Part shown: in pieces, positions 1 through 8,580 of the stretch | Layout: every line of letters starts with the position of its first letter | How positions within the stretch are numbered: position 1 is the first letter of the stretch | NCBI GenBank assembly: GCA_019916065.1 | Contig: CM034237.1 | Coordinates: forward strand, 58,228,590-58,292,589 | Direction: 5' to 3' | Source: Vitellaria paradoxa | Taxonomy: Eukaryota > Streptophyta > Magnoliopsida > Ericales > Sapotaceae | Length of the DNA: 64,000 bases | Position numbers and translations under genes: made by a program | The notes under the pieces: generated by a model | Databases searched by the model: none | Seen by the model: only the letters and a program-made list of their open reading frames with translations | What the model was told of the DNA's origin: nothing

Positions 1-717
1 AGGTTTTGAGACCCTTCGCGTAGGTTGCGAAACCCTTCGCGTAGGTTGCGAAACCTTTCGCGAAGGAATTTACCTTTCACAAATCTATTTTTTTTCCTAT
101 TTCGAAAACATTCGAATACGAAAACCCTTAACCAAATCCGTGTGAGATCACTGGTATGGATTTTCGTAACCAATCATCAAATACTTTCGAATAGTCTTAA
201 AAATTAGATTTTTATTAATTTTTGGAGTTTAATTGAAAAACCCTAGGAAACAAAGGTCTTTAACCATATCCGCTTGAGATCACTGGTACTGACCTTTGAT
301 TATAACATTTTTAAAACTTTTCAAATTAAACCCTGTTCTTCAAACAAACACACCCTAAGGCAAATTAGTGAGCTACCCGGGCTTGAAAGTTGGATCAAGA
401 ACCTTTTTAGTATTATGCTTGTGATTTAATTTAATTTATGAGTTGATTTATTCACTTTAGAATTTAGAGTAGATGCTTTGTTTGCATTTTTAAATTAAAT
501 TGAATTTCTTTCATTTAGAATCTAAAACAAAAGTTTGAGTTGCTAAAAAAAATTAGTTTAAATTAATTTAGGTTCACCTACTAATTAAGAGAACAAGTCT
601 AGAGCTTTTAACAAAGCCCTCCCTGTGGATTCGACCTCGGACTCACCGAGTTTTAAAACTACGACTGCCCTCTTGCACTTGAGAGGTAGAACCCGAAACA
701 CTTTTTAAGGTCGGTCA
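1..717 (+). repeat. 5' LTR of element 1 (right part only)
   Basis: Direct repeat of 5831-6548, starting inside the 21-bp minisatellite and ending in GGTCGGTCA just before the primer binding site. The final CA at 716-717 fits an LTR end. The U3 part with the promoter lies outside the window. Confidence 0.93.
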
Positions 718-723
718 AGTTTT

Positions 724-741
724 TGGCGCCGTTGCCGGGGA
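724..741 (+). other. Primer binding site, tRNA-Asp type
   Basis: The 18 bases TGGCGCCGTTGCCGGGGA are complementary to the 3' end of plant tRNA-Asp, including the CCA tail. They lie 6 bases after the LTR end. Athila-type Ty3/gypsy elements characteristically use this primer. Confidence 0.92.
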
Positions 742-949
742 GGGCAACTAAGCGCTAGATTTGGGAGTTAAAAGAGAGTTCACTTGAGAAATTGGGTGAA
801 TATTTTTCTTTTCTCCATCTCTTCATTAGTAGTTTTCTTTCTTTTGCATATCATATAACCTAGTTTGCATGCTAGTTAACTTAGGTTGCATTTTAGTGTA
901 GTTTTTCTCTTTCTCATTTTATTTTCATTTTTATTTTCTGATCTTAGAC

Positions 950-2677
950 ATGGAAGTTGGTGATCTTGTACATGGCCCTTTTGATACCCGAGAATACATA
1001 GAGTATCTAGGTGGCATGTTTGGATATGCTTTTACATTAGACACCTATAGTATGCTTCCTCAATTCTTTGGGCATGAGGAGGAAGACCCATGTCTTCACC
1101 TTGATAGGTTTAAGGAAGCATGTGGTTTATGTGATGATGCTAGAAAGAGTGAGAGACTTAGGTGTATGTTTTTCCCTTTATCATTGCAAAGTGTGGCTGG
1201 TGACTGGTGTTTTGCTGTAAGTGAATGGGTTTGTACTTGGGAGCAATTTCATCAAGCTTTTATTGAACATTTCCTCCCTATCCATCAAACCTTCACCCAT
1301 GCCCTTCAAATAAAAAATTTTTATCCAAAAAAGGGTGAAGTATTTTATAAAAGTTGGGAGAGATTTAACAATCTTTTGGAAACATTCCCAAGTCACGGAT
1401 TAGAGCTAGGGGACATTGTAGCCATATTATATAATGCTCTACATAGTAGTTTACACCAGGCGTTTGATAAAGTCTTAGATAGGGAATTTCTTGACCTTAC
1501 CCCACGTGAGGCATGGTCATTCCTTGAATTTTTCTATGAACACACCAGGCCACAGGGAAAACTTAAGCCTAGTTTTGAATCTTGTCCACTTGAAAGCCAC
1601 GCCAAACCTTCCCCATATACTTCTACTTCACTTGACCTTCATGATCCATCCTTTAGAAGTAGCACATGCATGGAGTTTAATTATTGTGCCTATCCCAACC
1701 TTGTTCCACTCACTGAGGGCCAGCATGAGGAACCTCAAGATTATTGGTCTTGTGAACCTGATGATACACAATTAGAGGACATTTTTTATCAATTTATGCA
1801 ACAGCAATTGAGCTTTTATAACGAGTGCAACCAGGCCCTAGATGACTTGAGAGAGCAACTTTCTAAGATAACACAAGCTATAAGCACCAATCTAAGTGGT
1901 AACATGACTGAGTCATCAACCTCAGGCACTACTTTAAGCACTGAGTGGGACAATTGCCCTAACTACACTGGGGATAACACTTGCAATGAGCATCTTTCTC
2001 ATATTCCTTTAGACACTCCGGTTCAGGATATCCCTCTACCACTTACTGAGAGTCAAGGAGATATGCAATTCTTTCCTACTATCGAGCTTGATGCTCAACC
2101 TACCCCAACCACCCTAGACCTTATTGAGAATCCTTTGACTCCAACTGAGCATTTGAATGCCACATGGCCCGAGGAACATATCATTGAGTCAGTTGACCCT
2201 AGTTCACTCCATTACACAATCGAGGTTGAGAGTGGTGCTCACCTCTCATCTCCTGACTTAGTCCAATCCAAAAGTCTTACTATGGGAATTGTGAGTGACG
2301 ACCATGAGATCGGCCATCATTGGGGAGAGGTAATAGACACGGGGAAGGTTTACATTGACTTTTTGGGTGTTGAGAGTTCATTCAAACTTAGCATTTCTAC
2401 ACCTATAGATTTCATGGGCATTGAAAGACTTATTGAACACACCATTTCCACATCCATAGATTTCTTTGGTATCAAGAGACTAATTGAGCCAACCATGTCC
2501 ACACCTGCACTTATACTTTGGCCACATCTGAGGTTTCAAGAACCTCAGTTGGCCTTTCATTCTCTGGTGTGTTTTACACTTGAAAAGCATCCATATTCAG
2601 TACTTCGTGGGCCCGCAGAGAACATTTTATTTCATAAACCATTTGTGGATGCATGGGATAGAGAGGGTGTTGGATAA
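950..2677 (+). CDS. Gag-like protein of TR-GAG element 1 (575 aa)
   Basis: An intact ORF from the first ATG after the leader. Residues about 35-205 look like the plant retrotransposon Gag core: FFGHEEEDPCLHLDRF near residue 39 matches the Athila-type pattern F-G-E-P-HL-F, followed by the segment RLRCMFFPLSLQSVAGDW, then FLPIHQT and a helical stretch around the residues EVFYKSWERFNNLLETFPSH. The C-terminal half is acidic and rich in Pro, Ser and Thr and ends in WDREGVG. I see no CCHC zinc knuckle and no protease DTG/DSG motif. Gag would form the cytoplasmic particle that packages element RNA. The broken gag at 61944-63589 is a clear relative with the same order and a very similar end. Intactness fits the near-identical LTRs. 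Assignment to the Retrotrans_gag family is by eye. Confidence 0.85.
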   Translation: MEVGDLVHGPFDTREYIEYLGGMFGYAFTLDTYSMLPQFFGHEEEDPCLHLDRFKEACGLCDDARKSERLRCMFFPLSLQSVAGDWCFAVSEWVCTWEQFHQAFIEHFLPIHQTFTHALQIKNFYPKKGEVFYKSWERFNNLLETFPSHGLELGDIVAILYNALHSSLHQAFDKVLDREFLDLTPREAWSFLEFFYEHTRPQGKLKPSFESCPLESHAKPSPYTSTSLDLHDPSFRSSTCMEFNYCAYPNLVPLTEGQHEEPQDYWSCEPDDTQLEDIFYQFMQQQLSFYNECNQALDDLREQLSKITQAISTNLSGNMTESSTSGTTLSTEWDNCPNYTGDNTCNEHLSHIPLDTPVQDIPLPLTESQGDMQFFPTIELDAQPTPTTLDLIENPLTPTEHLNATWPEEHIIESVDPSSLHYTIEVESGAHLSSPDLVQSKSLTMGIVSDDHEIGHHWGEVIDTGKVYIDFLGVESSFKLSISTPIDFMGIERLIEHTISTSIDFFGIKRLIEPTMSTPALILWPHLRFQEPQLAFHSLVCFTLEKHPYSVLRGPAENILFHKPFVDAWDREGVG

Positions 2678-3150
2678 CACTTTTATTTTCATTTAATTTG
2701 TACATAGTAGATTAGCTTTTTCATTCTTTTATTTTCATAGTTCTTTTTTTAATTTGATTCTCTTCCTTTATTTTCTTTTCTTTTATTTTTATTTCTTCTT
2801 TCGTACTAACCCTTTTTCTTGTCTTATTTTCATTTCATTTTATGTCTAACCTTTTCTATTGAATAGTTTCTTTTGTTTTCTTCAAATAAGGAAGCTCTTG
2901 AGGTAATACCTTTCCTCTCATTCTTATTTAATCTTGCACTTTCAATTTTAGAACTCCATTACATATAATTGCTGTTGTTGGGAGTGTTGTAGAATCTAGG
3001 TTGGGGGGTGTTTTAGGTGATGCCTTAAGGGGCTTGAATAATGGGTGCATGCTTGGTTTAATTTGTGCTATGTTCTTATTTGTGCCATTTGTGGCTATTA
3101 TTTCATGCTCACTTTGCACACTACAGACCCACTTATGCATTATAATTTTC

Positions 3151-3184
3151 ACATTGAGGACAATGTTTAGTTTAAGTTGGGGGT
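3151..3184 (+). other. Conserved hairpin plus internal polypurine tract
   Basis: ACATTG-AGGA-CAATGT forms a 6-bp stem with a 4-base loop, followed 8 bases later by AAGTTGGGGG. The same arrangement occurs on the minus strand at 54600-54634 and 61421-61458. The tract resembles the LTR-adjacent polypurine tract and could act as a second plus-strand primer, which is inference. Confidence 0.6.
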
Positions 3185-4945
3185 AGAGTTCGCATGATGA
3201 CACTTTATGCTAAAACTGTCAAATTTTTCAAAATTTGAGCATTTTTTTAGCTTAAATACATGAATTTAGCACATTTATACTTACATGTCAACCCTTTTGG
3301 TTTGGTCAATGGTGAATTTGAGTGAGATAGTGATGAGTGAGTTTTGTTCAAGCCTTAATAGGAAACATAATTCAAGTGGAGTGTGTGATAACTTTGTGCT
3401 TTTTTGGACTATTATGGTGGAAAGTTTATGTGCTTAGGAGTAGATTTTATTTGATATTGGTTACTTGAGCATCTTTGGACTAGGTAGAGACTTACACCCT
3501 TTATGGTGAGCTTTTGAGCCTTATATTCTTTTCTTGAGGGGTTGCACATGCTTACATTTCTTTTGCTCTTCACCTTGGATTTCATTGCATCGATTGCATC
3601 ACAAACACTTACATGAGTATCTATGTAGCACATTATGAGTTGTTGCAAGTTTTGAAAATGATGCTAGGCTTTCTTTGTCATTTTGAGCCTTTTTGTCCTT
3701 TCTTGATTATGAATTACCCTAGGAACCAACTTGAAGCCTTTTAATAAAGTGTGTGATATTTATATATATATATTTTTTTCTTGGCTACCACCTCATATAT
3801 TATCCCATAACCTTGTTCACACACTTTTAAACCTTACCCTCACATGTTTTGGGTTATGAAAAGTGCCTCAATGTGAGTGATGTGAGTGGGGGTTGGGAAT
3901 TGAAACTTTTGAGAGCATATTGAGAGAGAATAGTAGGTGGAGAATTTAGCTTATGTTTATTTCATTATTTCAAAAAAAAAAAGAAAAAAAAAAAGAAAGA
4001 AAAAAAAAGAAAAAAAAAGAAAAAAAAGAAAGTCTGTCATTCATTCCTGCTTATGTAATTTTGGGACTTGTGCTTTATATTATAATTATTGAGAATGTCC
4101 CATGAGTAGTTTGTAAGTTAGTGAATAAACTTCTTGTTGTAGTCCTTCTTGGGGTTGGAAAGGAAATGGGTAGTTTGGGACTTGTGTGCACTTGAACATC
4201 TTTATCCCAAGACATGTGCTTTGATTTCCATATCTTCCATTGTTAACCATTACCCCTGGCCAAGTTACAACCAAAACAAAGACCTAGTGGATTCTAAGCA
4301 AGCAACTCTTGTATTGTGCATGTAGTGGCATTGTGTAGGTTATGTGATGTGATTTTTACATATGCATTGAAACATGGTTAGGAGCTGTCCACTTTGAGTT
4401 TCATTTTAATTCATTCATATATCATGGAGTCATGTGCAACTAGGATAGCATTTTATGCTAATAGGAATGTGTGAACCCTTGAATGAGTGAATTTCTTTTT
4501 ATGAGTGGAATCCTGTGAGCTTTTGAAGTCAAAACTTAGTTCCATTTATGCTCTTGAGACCTTGTTGAATGAATGAAACAATTTTGCACACATGCTTCTT
4601 CTACTTTAATAGTCCAAGCCTTATGCTTAGCACTTGGAAATTACACATGATGCGTAGATTTTGTAACTTATTGATCTTGAACTTAATTCATCTTAGATTC
4701 GAATCACTTTTTGACACTTTGAGACCATTCCATAGAATTTTGTGGGTAGATTCACTGCAAACCCTCATGAGACCTTACTCGTCCACTAGGGGGAACCTAG
4801 GGGTTTAAAGGGCTTGCTACACGTAGCTAAGTGTAGCCGTGTTTCCAACGAAAAGAGAAATAGGATAGTAGTTGCATCGCATTTTAATAAAGAACATCAT
4901 GCATTTCATTTTAATAAAGAGCATTGCTAAGGGACTAGCAATGTT

Positions 4946-4957
4946 CAAGTTGGGGGG
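4946..4957 (+). other. 3' polypurine tract of element 1
   Basis: The purine-rich run AAGTTGGGGGG lies directly against the 3' LTR start (TGTGATTACACTT). It is the expected primer for plus-strand synthesis. Confidence 0.85.
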
Positions 4958-4988
4958 TGTGATTACACTTGAAAAGTGTAATTACAAA
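4958..4988 (+). other. LTR-terminal hairpin
   Basis: TGATTACACTT and AAGTGTAATTA pair over 11 positions, one of them G-U in RNA, around a 3-base loop at the U3 start. The same or covarying stems begin the LTRs at 8580, 11540, 50710 and 59628. Confidence 0.6.
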
Positions 4989-5233
4989 CTCCCTAACTCA
5001 ACACTTATTCATGTATTAAAATAAGTAAAGTTGAAGTTTTAGTGTTATTGTGTTACTTATACCTTTATTAATTTATTTGTAGGAAAAAGGGCAAGGATGT
5101 CGAAGTTTATAGCTATGGAAAGGGCCAAGAAGACAAAGAAAAAGTCATGGTTCGAACCTCATCTTCGATGGAAAAGACTAGCCCAAAGACCTAACCAAGA
5201 GAAGGAAATAAAGCAAAGAAGGAAAAACTAGAC

Positions 5234-5383
5234 GGTCCCCACCGTCACCTAGACGGTCGGGACCACAGAAAGTTCAGAACTTCAGACGGTCCCGACCCCC
5301 TCTCCAGACGGTCGGGACCATCCGTGATTTATAATAGCCGCGTGAAAGCTCCTCTTCTAGGGTTTTGTGGCATCTATATAAAG
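5234..5383 (+). promoter_or_regulatory. U3 decamer array and TATA box of element 1 LTR
   Basis: Four decamers of the form GGTCNNNACC lie at 5234, 5255, 5288 and 5310, with GGTCCCGACC and its reverse complement GGTCGGGACC both present. CTATATAAAG at 5374-5383 is a good plant TATA box. It is probably the pol II promoter of the element; the role of the decamers is unknown. Confidence 0.6.
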
Positions 5384-5778
5384 AGCTATTGCATGGCCAA
5401 GAGGAGGGGAAGCCCCTTTTTATTTTTGCACCTTCAATTGAGCGTTAGAATAGAATTTTGAGAGTTTTTAGATTAGGTTTTTAGCTTGCATGCGTGGATT
5501 CATGGTTTTTATTGGAGCTTTCATCGTCGTCTTTGTAGTGATTCTTCACTTCATCTTTTACATTCGCTTTACGTTGTAAGTTGCACTTTAATCTATTTCG
5601 TTTTATTTCGATTTGTTTCGCAATATCATGTTTTGCTTGTTTCAATTCTCTTTTCATATGATTGAATGCTATTTTATTGTTTTTAAGATGCTTAAAGTAG
5701 TTTTAGCGTAAAACCCTAGTTTTTGATTCAACGAATCAAGAAAGGGTAGTTCACGAAAAGCCATGGGGTGTTCGTAGT

Positions 5779-5896
5779 CCCTTCGCGTAGGTTGCGAAAC
5801 CCTTCGCGTAGGTTTCGAAACCCTTCGCGTAGGTTTTGAGACCCTTCGCGTAGGTTGCGAAACCCTTCGCGTAGGTTGCGAAACCTTTCGCGAAGG
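5779..5896 (+). repeat. 21-bp minisatellite in the LTR
   Basis: Five copies and one partial copy of CCCTTCGCGTAGGTTGCGAAA. The last three copies are also in the 5' LTR at 12-66. On the minus strand it reads as a 7-residue repeat (LREGFRN), which I regard as chance. Confidence 0.9.
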
Positions 5897-6548
5897 AATT
5901 TACCTTTCACAAATCTATTTTTTTTCCTATTTCGAAAACATTCGAATACGAAAACCCTTAACCAAATCCGTGTGAGATCACTGGTATGGATTTTCGTAAC
6001 CAATCATCAAATACTTTCGAATAGTCTTAAAAATTAGATTTTTATTAATTTTTGGAGTTTAATTGAAAAACCCTAGGAAACAAAGGTCTTTAACCATATC
6101 CGCTTGAGATCACTGGTACTGACCTTTGATTATAACATTTTTAAAACTTTTCAAATTAAACCCTGTTCTTCAAACAAACACACCCTAAGGCAAATTAGTG
6201 AGCTACCCGGGCTTGAAAGTTGGATCAAGAACCTTTTTAGTATTATGCTTGTGATTTAATTTAATTTATGAGTTGATTTATTCACTTTAGAATTTAGAGT
6301 AGATGCTTTGTTTGCATTTTTAAATTAAATTGAATTTCTTTCATTTAGAATCTAAAACAAAAGTTTGAGTTGCTAAAAAAAATTAGTTTAAATTAATTTA
6401 GGTTCACCTACTAATTAAGAGAACAAGTCTAGAGCTTTTAACAAAGCCCTCCCTGTGGATTCGACCTCGGACTCACCGAGTTTTAAAACTACGACTGCCC
6501 TCTTGCACTTGAGAGGTAGAACCCGAAACACTTTTTAAGGGTCGGTCA

Positions 6549-6935
6549 ACAATTATTACTAAGTTCCTCGAACTTTCTAAGATGGTTATATGGATTTTCA
6601 GATTCTAAACCATAGAAAGTGGGCAAAAGTTGAATAATTCCTGGTCTTACCATGAAGTTTCCCCTATTGAAAGGTAAAACTATGCAGGAAGGTGTAGATT
6701 GCCTTACGGGGTTAAGACGCTCTTTCAAAGGAAGAAAACTAAGAACCTCTTGGGGTTCATTATCCCCATGTTCACTACTTTCCCCTCTTAAATCATCCAT
6801 GGAGTGAAAGGATGAAGTGGTAAGTGAAACTGTGGAATATGAATTCATGGAAAGAGATTCAGGAAGATAAGGAGAGTCTTCTAGTTTAGATTCTGCTACA
6901 ATTACCCTACCTAATCTAAGTTGCATACACTTCAA
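6549..6935 (-). pseudogene. Athila-type gag, N-terminal fragment
   Basis: About 129 residues from the ATG at 6935. The end has the signature of Athila Gag: a proline followed by CIVLPFNRGNF, then RPGIIQLLPTFYGLESEN, then HLRKFEEL. The frame stops because element 1 is inserted at this point, so the domain that follows is missing here. It starts about 100 bases after the primer site, unusually close. Gag would package the element's RNA. The surviving part has no internal stop. Confidence 0.82.
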
Positions 6936-7037
6936 AAATTTTGGATTTTCAATTTTTTTTTTTTGTTAAAGAGAAATAAGCTTATCTAAAAAGAGTTACG
7001 AATAAAAATAGAAATAACCTAAAAACTAAATTTTGGC

Positions 7038-7055
7038 TCCCCGGCAACGGCGCCA
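7038..7055 (-). other. Primer binding site of element 2, tRNA-Asp type
   Basis: The minus strand reads TGGCGCCGTTGCCGGGGA, the same 18-base tRNA-Asp complement as in element 1, 6 bases from the LTR end at 7062. Confidence 0.92.
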
Positions 7056-7061
7056 AAAACT

Positions 7062-8580
7062 TGACCGACCCTAAAATATGTTCGCGTTCTACCTCCCAAG
7101 TGCAAGAGGGCAGTCGTAGTTTTAACTCGGTGAGTCTGAGGTTGAATTCACAGGGAGCCTATGTTATTTAGTTTCTAGGCTACAAAGGAAATTTAAAACT
7201 TAATGTAACTAAGGTTTGATGTTCAATTGGGAATTAATCCTAAGGTTTTGCAGAATCAAAATTTAAGCTAAAATTAAATTAATTCTATTAAGGAAGTTCA
7301 ACAATGCAATTTTGTAAATTTAAACTCAAATTAAATTCTAAAATTTAAGGAAAATTAAATATTGCAAAGAATTAAATTGAATAATGAAACTCAATAGTAA
7401 AAATGGTACTTGGTTCAACTCACAAGTCCAGGTATTTTACTACTTCACTCTGGGGTGTTTAGGTTCAATTCTGAATTAGGGTTTTCTTTAAAAAGCGTTA
7501 ACAATGTTAAAATCAAAGATTAGTACCAGTGATTTCAAGTGAATATGGTTAAAGAACTTTGTTTCCGAAGGTTTTCTAAACAAACGAAATCAAAATTGAA
7601 ATTGAATCCTATTTTCAACTTGTTTCAAAAGTATAAAGAACATTTAACCCAAAAATCAGTATCAGTGATTTCAAACGAATATGATTAAAGATTTTTATTT
7701 TCGAATGTTTTCGAAACAAGTAAAAATAGGTTTTAAAATCGTGAAACCCAACGCATGTGCTTTTGCAATCCATGCGAAAGGTCTACGTACATCCCAGAGT
7801 GTTTCATGAACTACCCTTCCTTGATTCGTGAACCAAGAACTAGGGTTTCTACGCTAACATGATTTTAAACATAACAAAGGCAATAAACATAAGCATAAAC
7901 ATTCAATCTACCACTAGAAAACAATAAATTATATATTAAATTAATGAAATGAAAGTCAACTTACACGAAAAGTAACTCTGAAACTACGTAATGAAAGAGT
8001 AGTGCAGCGAAGAATAAACAAATGTCGAACAACTCCATAAACCTTCTCTCAAAACAATGTAAAAAATTCTCAAAACTCTCAAAATCTAAAATAAAAAGAA
8101 TGGGGAAGAAGCAAAAGTCCTTTGTTCAGCCATTCAAGATAAATATATGGAGGTTCCTCCATAAACCCTAAAAGAAACGAAGTAAAACACGTGCCTAGGG
8201 CTTTGTTGGGGTCCGAACCCTTTGGGGAGGGGTCTGGACCCCAAAATATCAATTTCTCCAGATTCCTTCACTGTGGTCTAGACCTTTTGGGGAAGGGTCC
8301 GGACCCCAGAACCTTGGTTGCTCCATTTTTCCTTCTCCTTCGCTCTAAGTCCTTGGGTTGGTCCAAACCATTCTTGATAAAGCTTGAACCACAACTTCTC
8401 CTTCGTCTTCTAAGCCCTTTCCAACACTATTAACTTCGCTTTTCTCATCCATTTCCCTACAAATAAGATAATAAAACTTGTAAGTTATAAAATAATGTCA
8501 AAACTTCAAATTTAACCATTCAAATGCATTAAAATGTATCTAACTATAGAGTTTGTAATTACACTTTTCAAGTGTAATCA
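7062..8580 (-). repeat. 5' LTR of element 2 (about 1519 bp)
   Basis: On the minus strand it begins TGATTACACTTGAAAAGTG and ends GGTCGGTCA, like element 1. The array at 8210-8369 has five decamers of the form GGTCNNNACC (GGTCCGAACC, GGTCTGGACC, GGTCTAGACC, GGTCCGGACC, GGTCCAAACC). A TATA-like CCATATATTT follows at 8150-8141. Two related segments containing AGTGATTTCAA lie near 7540 and 7660, matching a duplication in element 1's LTR. Boundaries come from comparison with element 1; the 3' LTR is not in the window. Confidence 0.85.

Larger units (their letters stand above)
2678..4957 (+). other. Non-coding 3' half of element 1 internal region
   Basis: About 2.3 kb with no credible ORF. It contains three G-rich polypurine tracts of the form GTTGGGGG (about 3000-3010, 3174-3184, 4946-4957), a hairpin before the second, and an A-rich stretch at 3971-4031. 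The same order of tracts occurs in the 59.6-63.6 kb element, so this is conserved element structure rather than decayed pol. Confidence 0.7.
1..6548 (+). mobile_element. TR-GAG-type non-autonomous LTR retrotransposon (Athila-related), element 1
   Basis: The two LTRs bound an internal region (718-4957) that holds a tRNA-Asp primer site, one long gag-like ORF and about 2.3 kb of non-coding DNA ending in a polypurine tract. There is no protease, reverse transcriptase, RNase H or integrase, so it must use another element's enzymes; Athila-like elements with the same primer site are present in this window. Positions 1-717 match 5831-6548 with only one single-base indel seen by eye, and the gag frame is intact, so insertion was recent. 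The 5' LTR is cut by the window edge. The right end interrupts the gag of an older Athila-like element; ACAAT at 6549-6553 is the expected half of the target duplication, and its partner lies outside the window. Confidence 0.9.
4958..6548 (+). repeat. 3' LTR of element 1 (1591 bp)
   Basis: Starts TGTGATTACA and ends GGTCGGTCA. From left to right it holds a terminal hairpin, an array of GGTCNNNACC decamers (5234-5319), a TATA box (5374-5383), a 21-bp minisatellite (5779-5896), two related copies of a segment containing GAGATCACTGGTA (about 5965 and 6105), and a 3' end shared with the other Athila-type LTRs (CTTGAGAGGTAGAACCCGAA). Confidence 0.93.
6549..8580 (-). mobile_element. 5' end of an Athila-like LTR retrotransposon, element 2
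   Basis: Read on the minus strand: LTR (8580 to 7062), tRNA-Asp primer site, and the start of an Athila-type gag that is cut at 6549 by element 1. The rest of the element must lie left of the window. Its LTR shares the terminal hairpin sequence and the last ~120 bp with element 1, so the two are related. ACGTA at 8581-8585 would be half of the target duplication. Confidence 0.85.

Noticed and set aside
25..207. Plus-strand ORF of 60 codons in both LTRs
   Set aside because: Runs from the minisatellite into U5-like sequence. No protein family; identical in both LTRs only because the LTRs are young.
5779..5896. Regular 21-bp direct repeats that resemble a small CRISPR array
   Set aside because: The repeats are contiguous without spacers, lie within a plant LTR and are duplicated in the other LTR. 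It is a minisatellite.
5728..6003. Minus-strand ORF with a 7-residue repeat (LREGFRN)
   Set aside because: A translation of the 21-bp minisatellite; 21 is divisible by 3, so the frame stays open by itself. It has no start context or homology.
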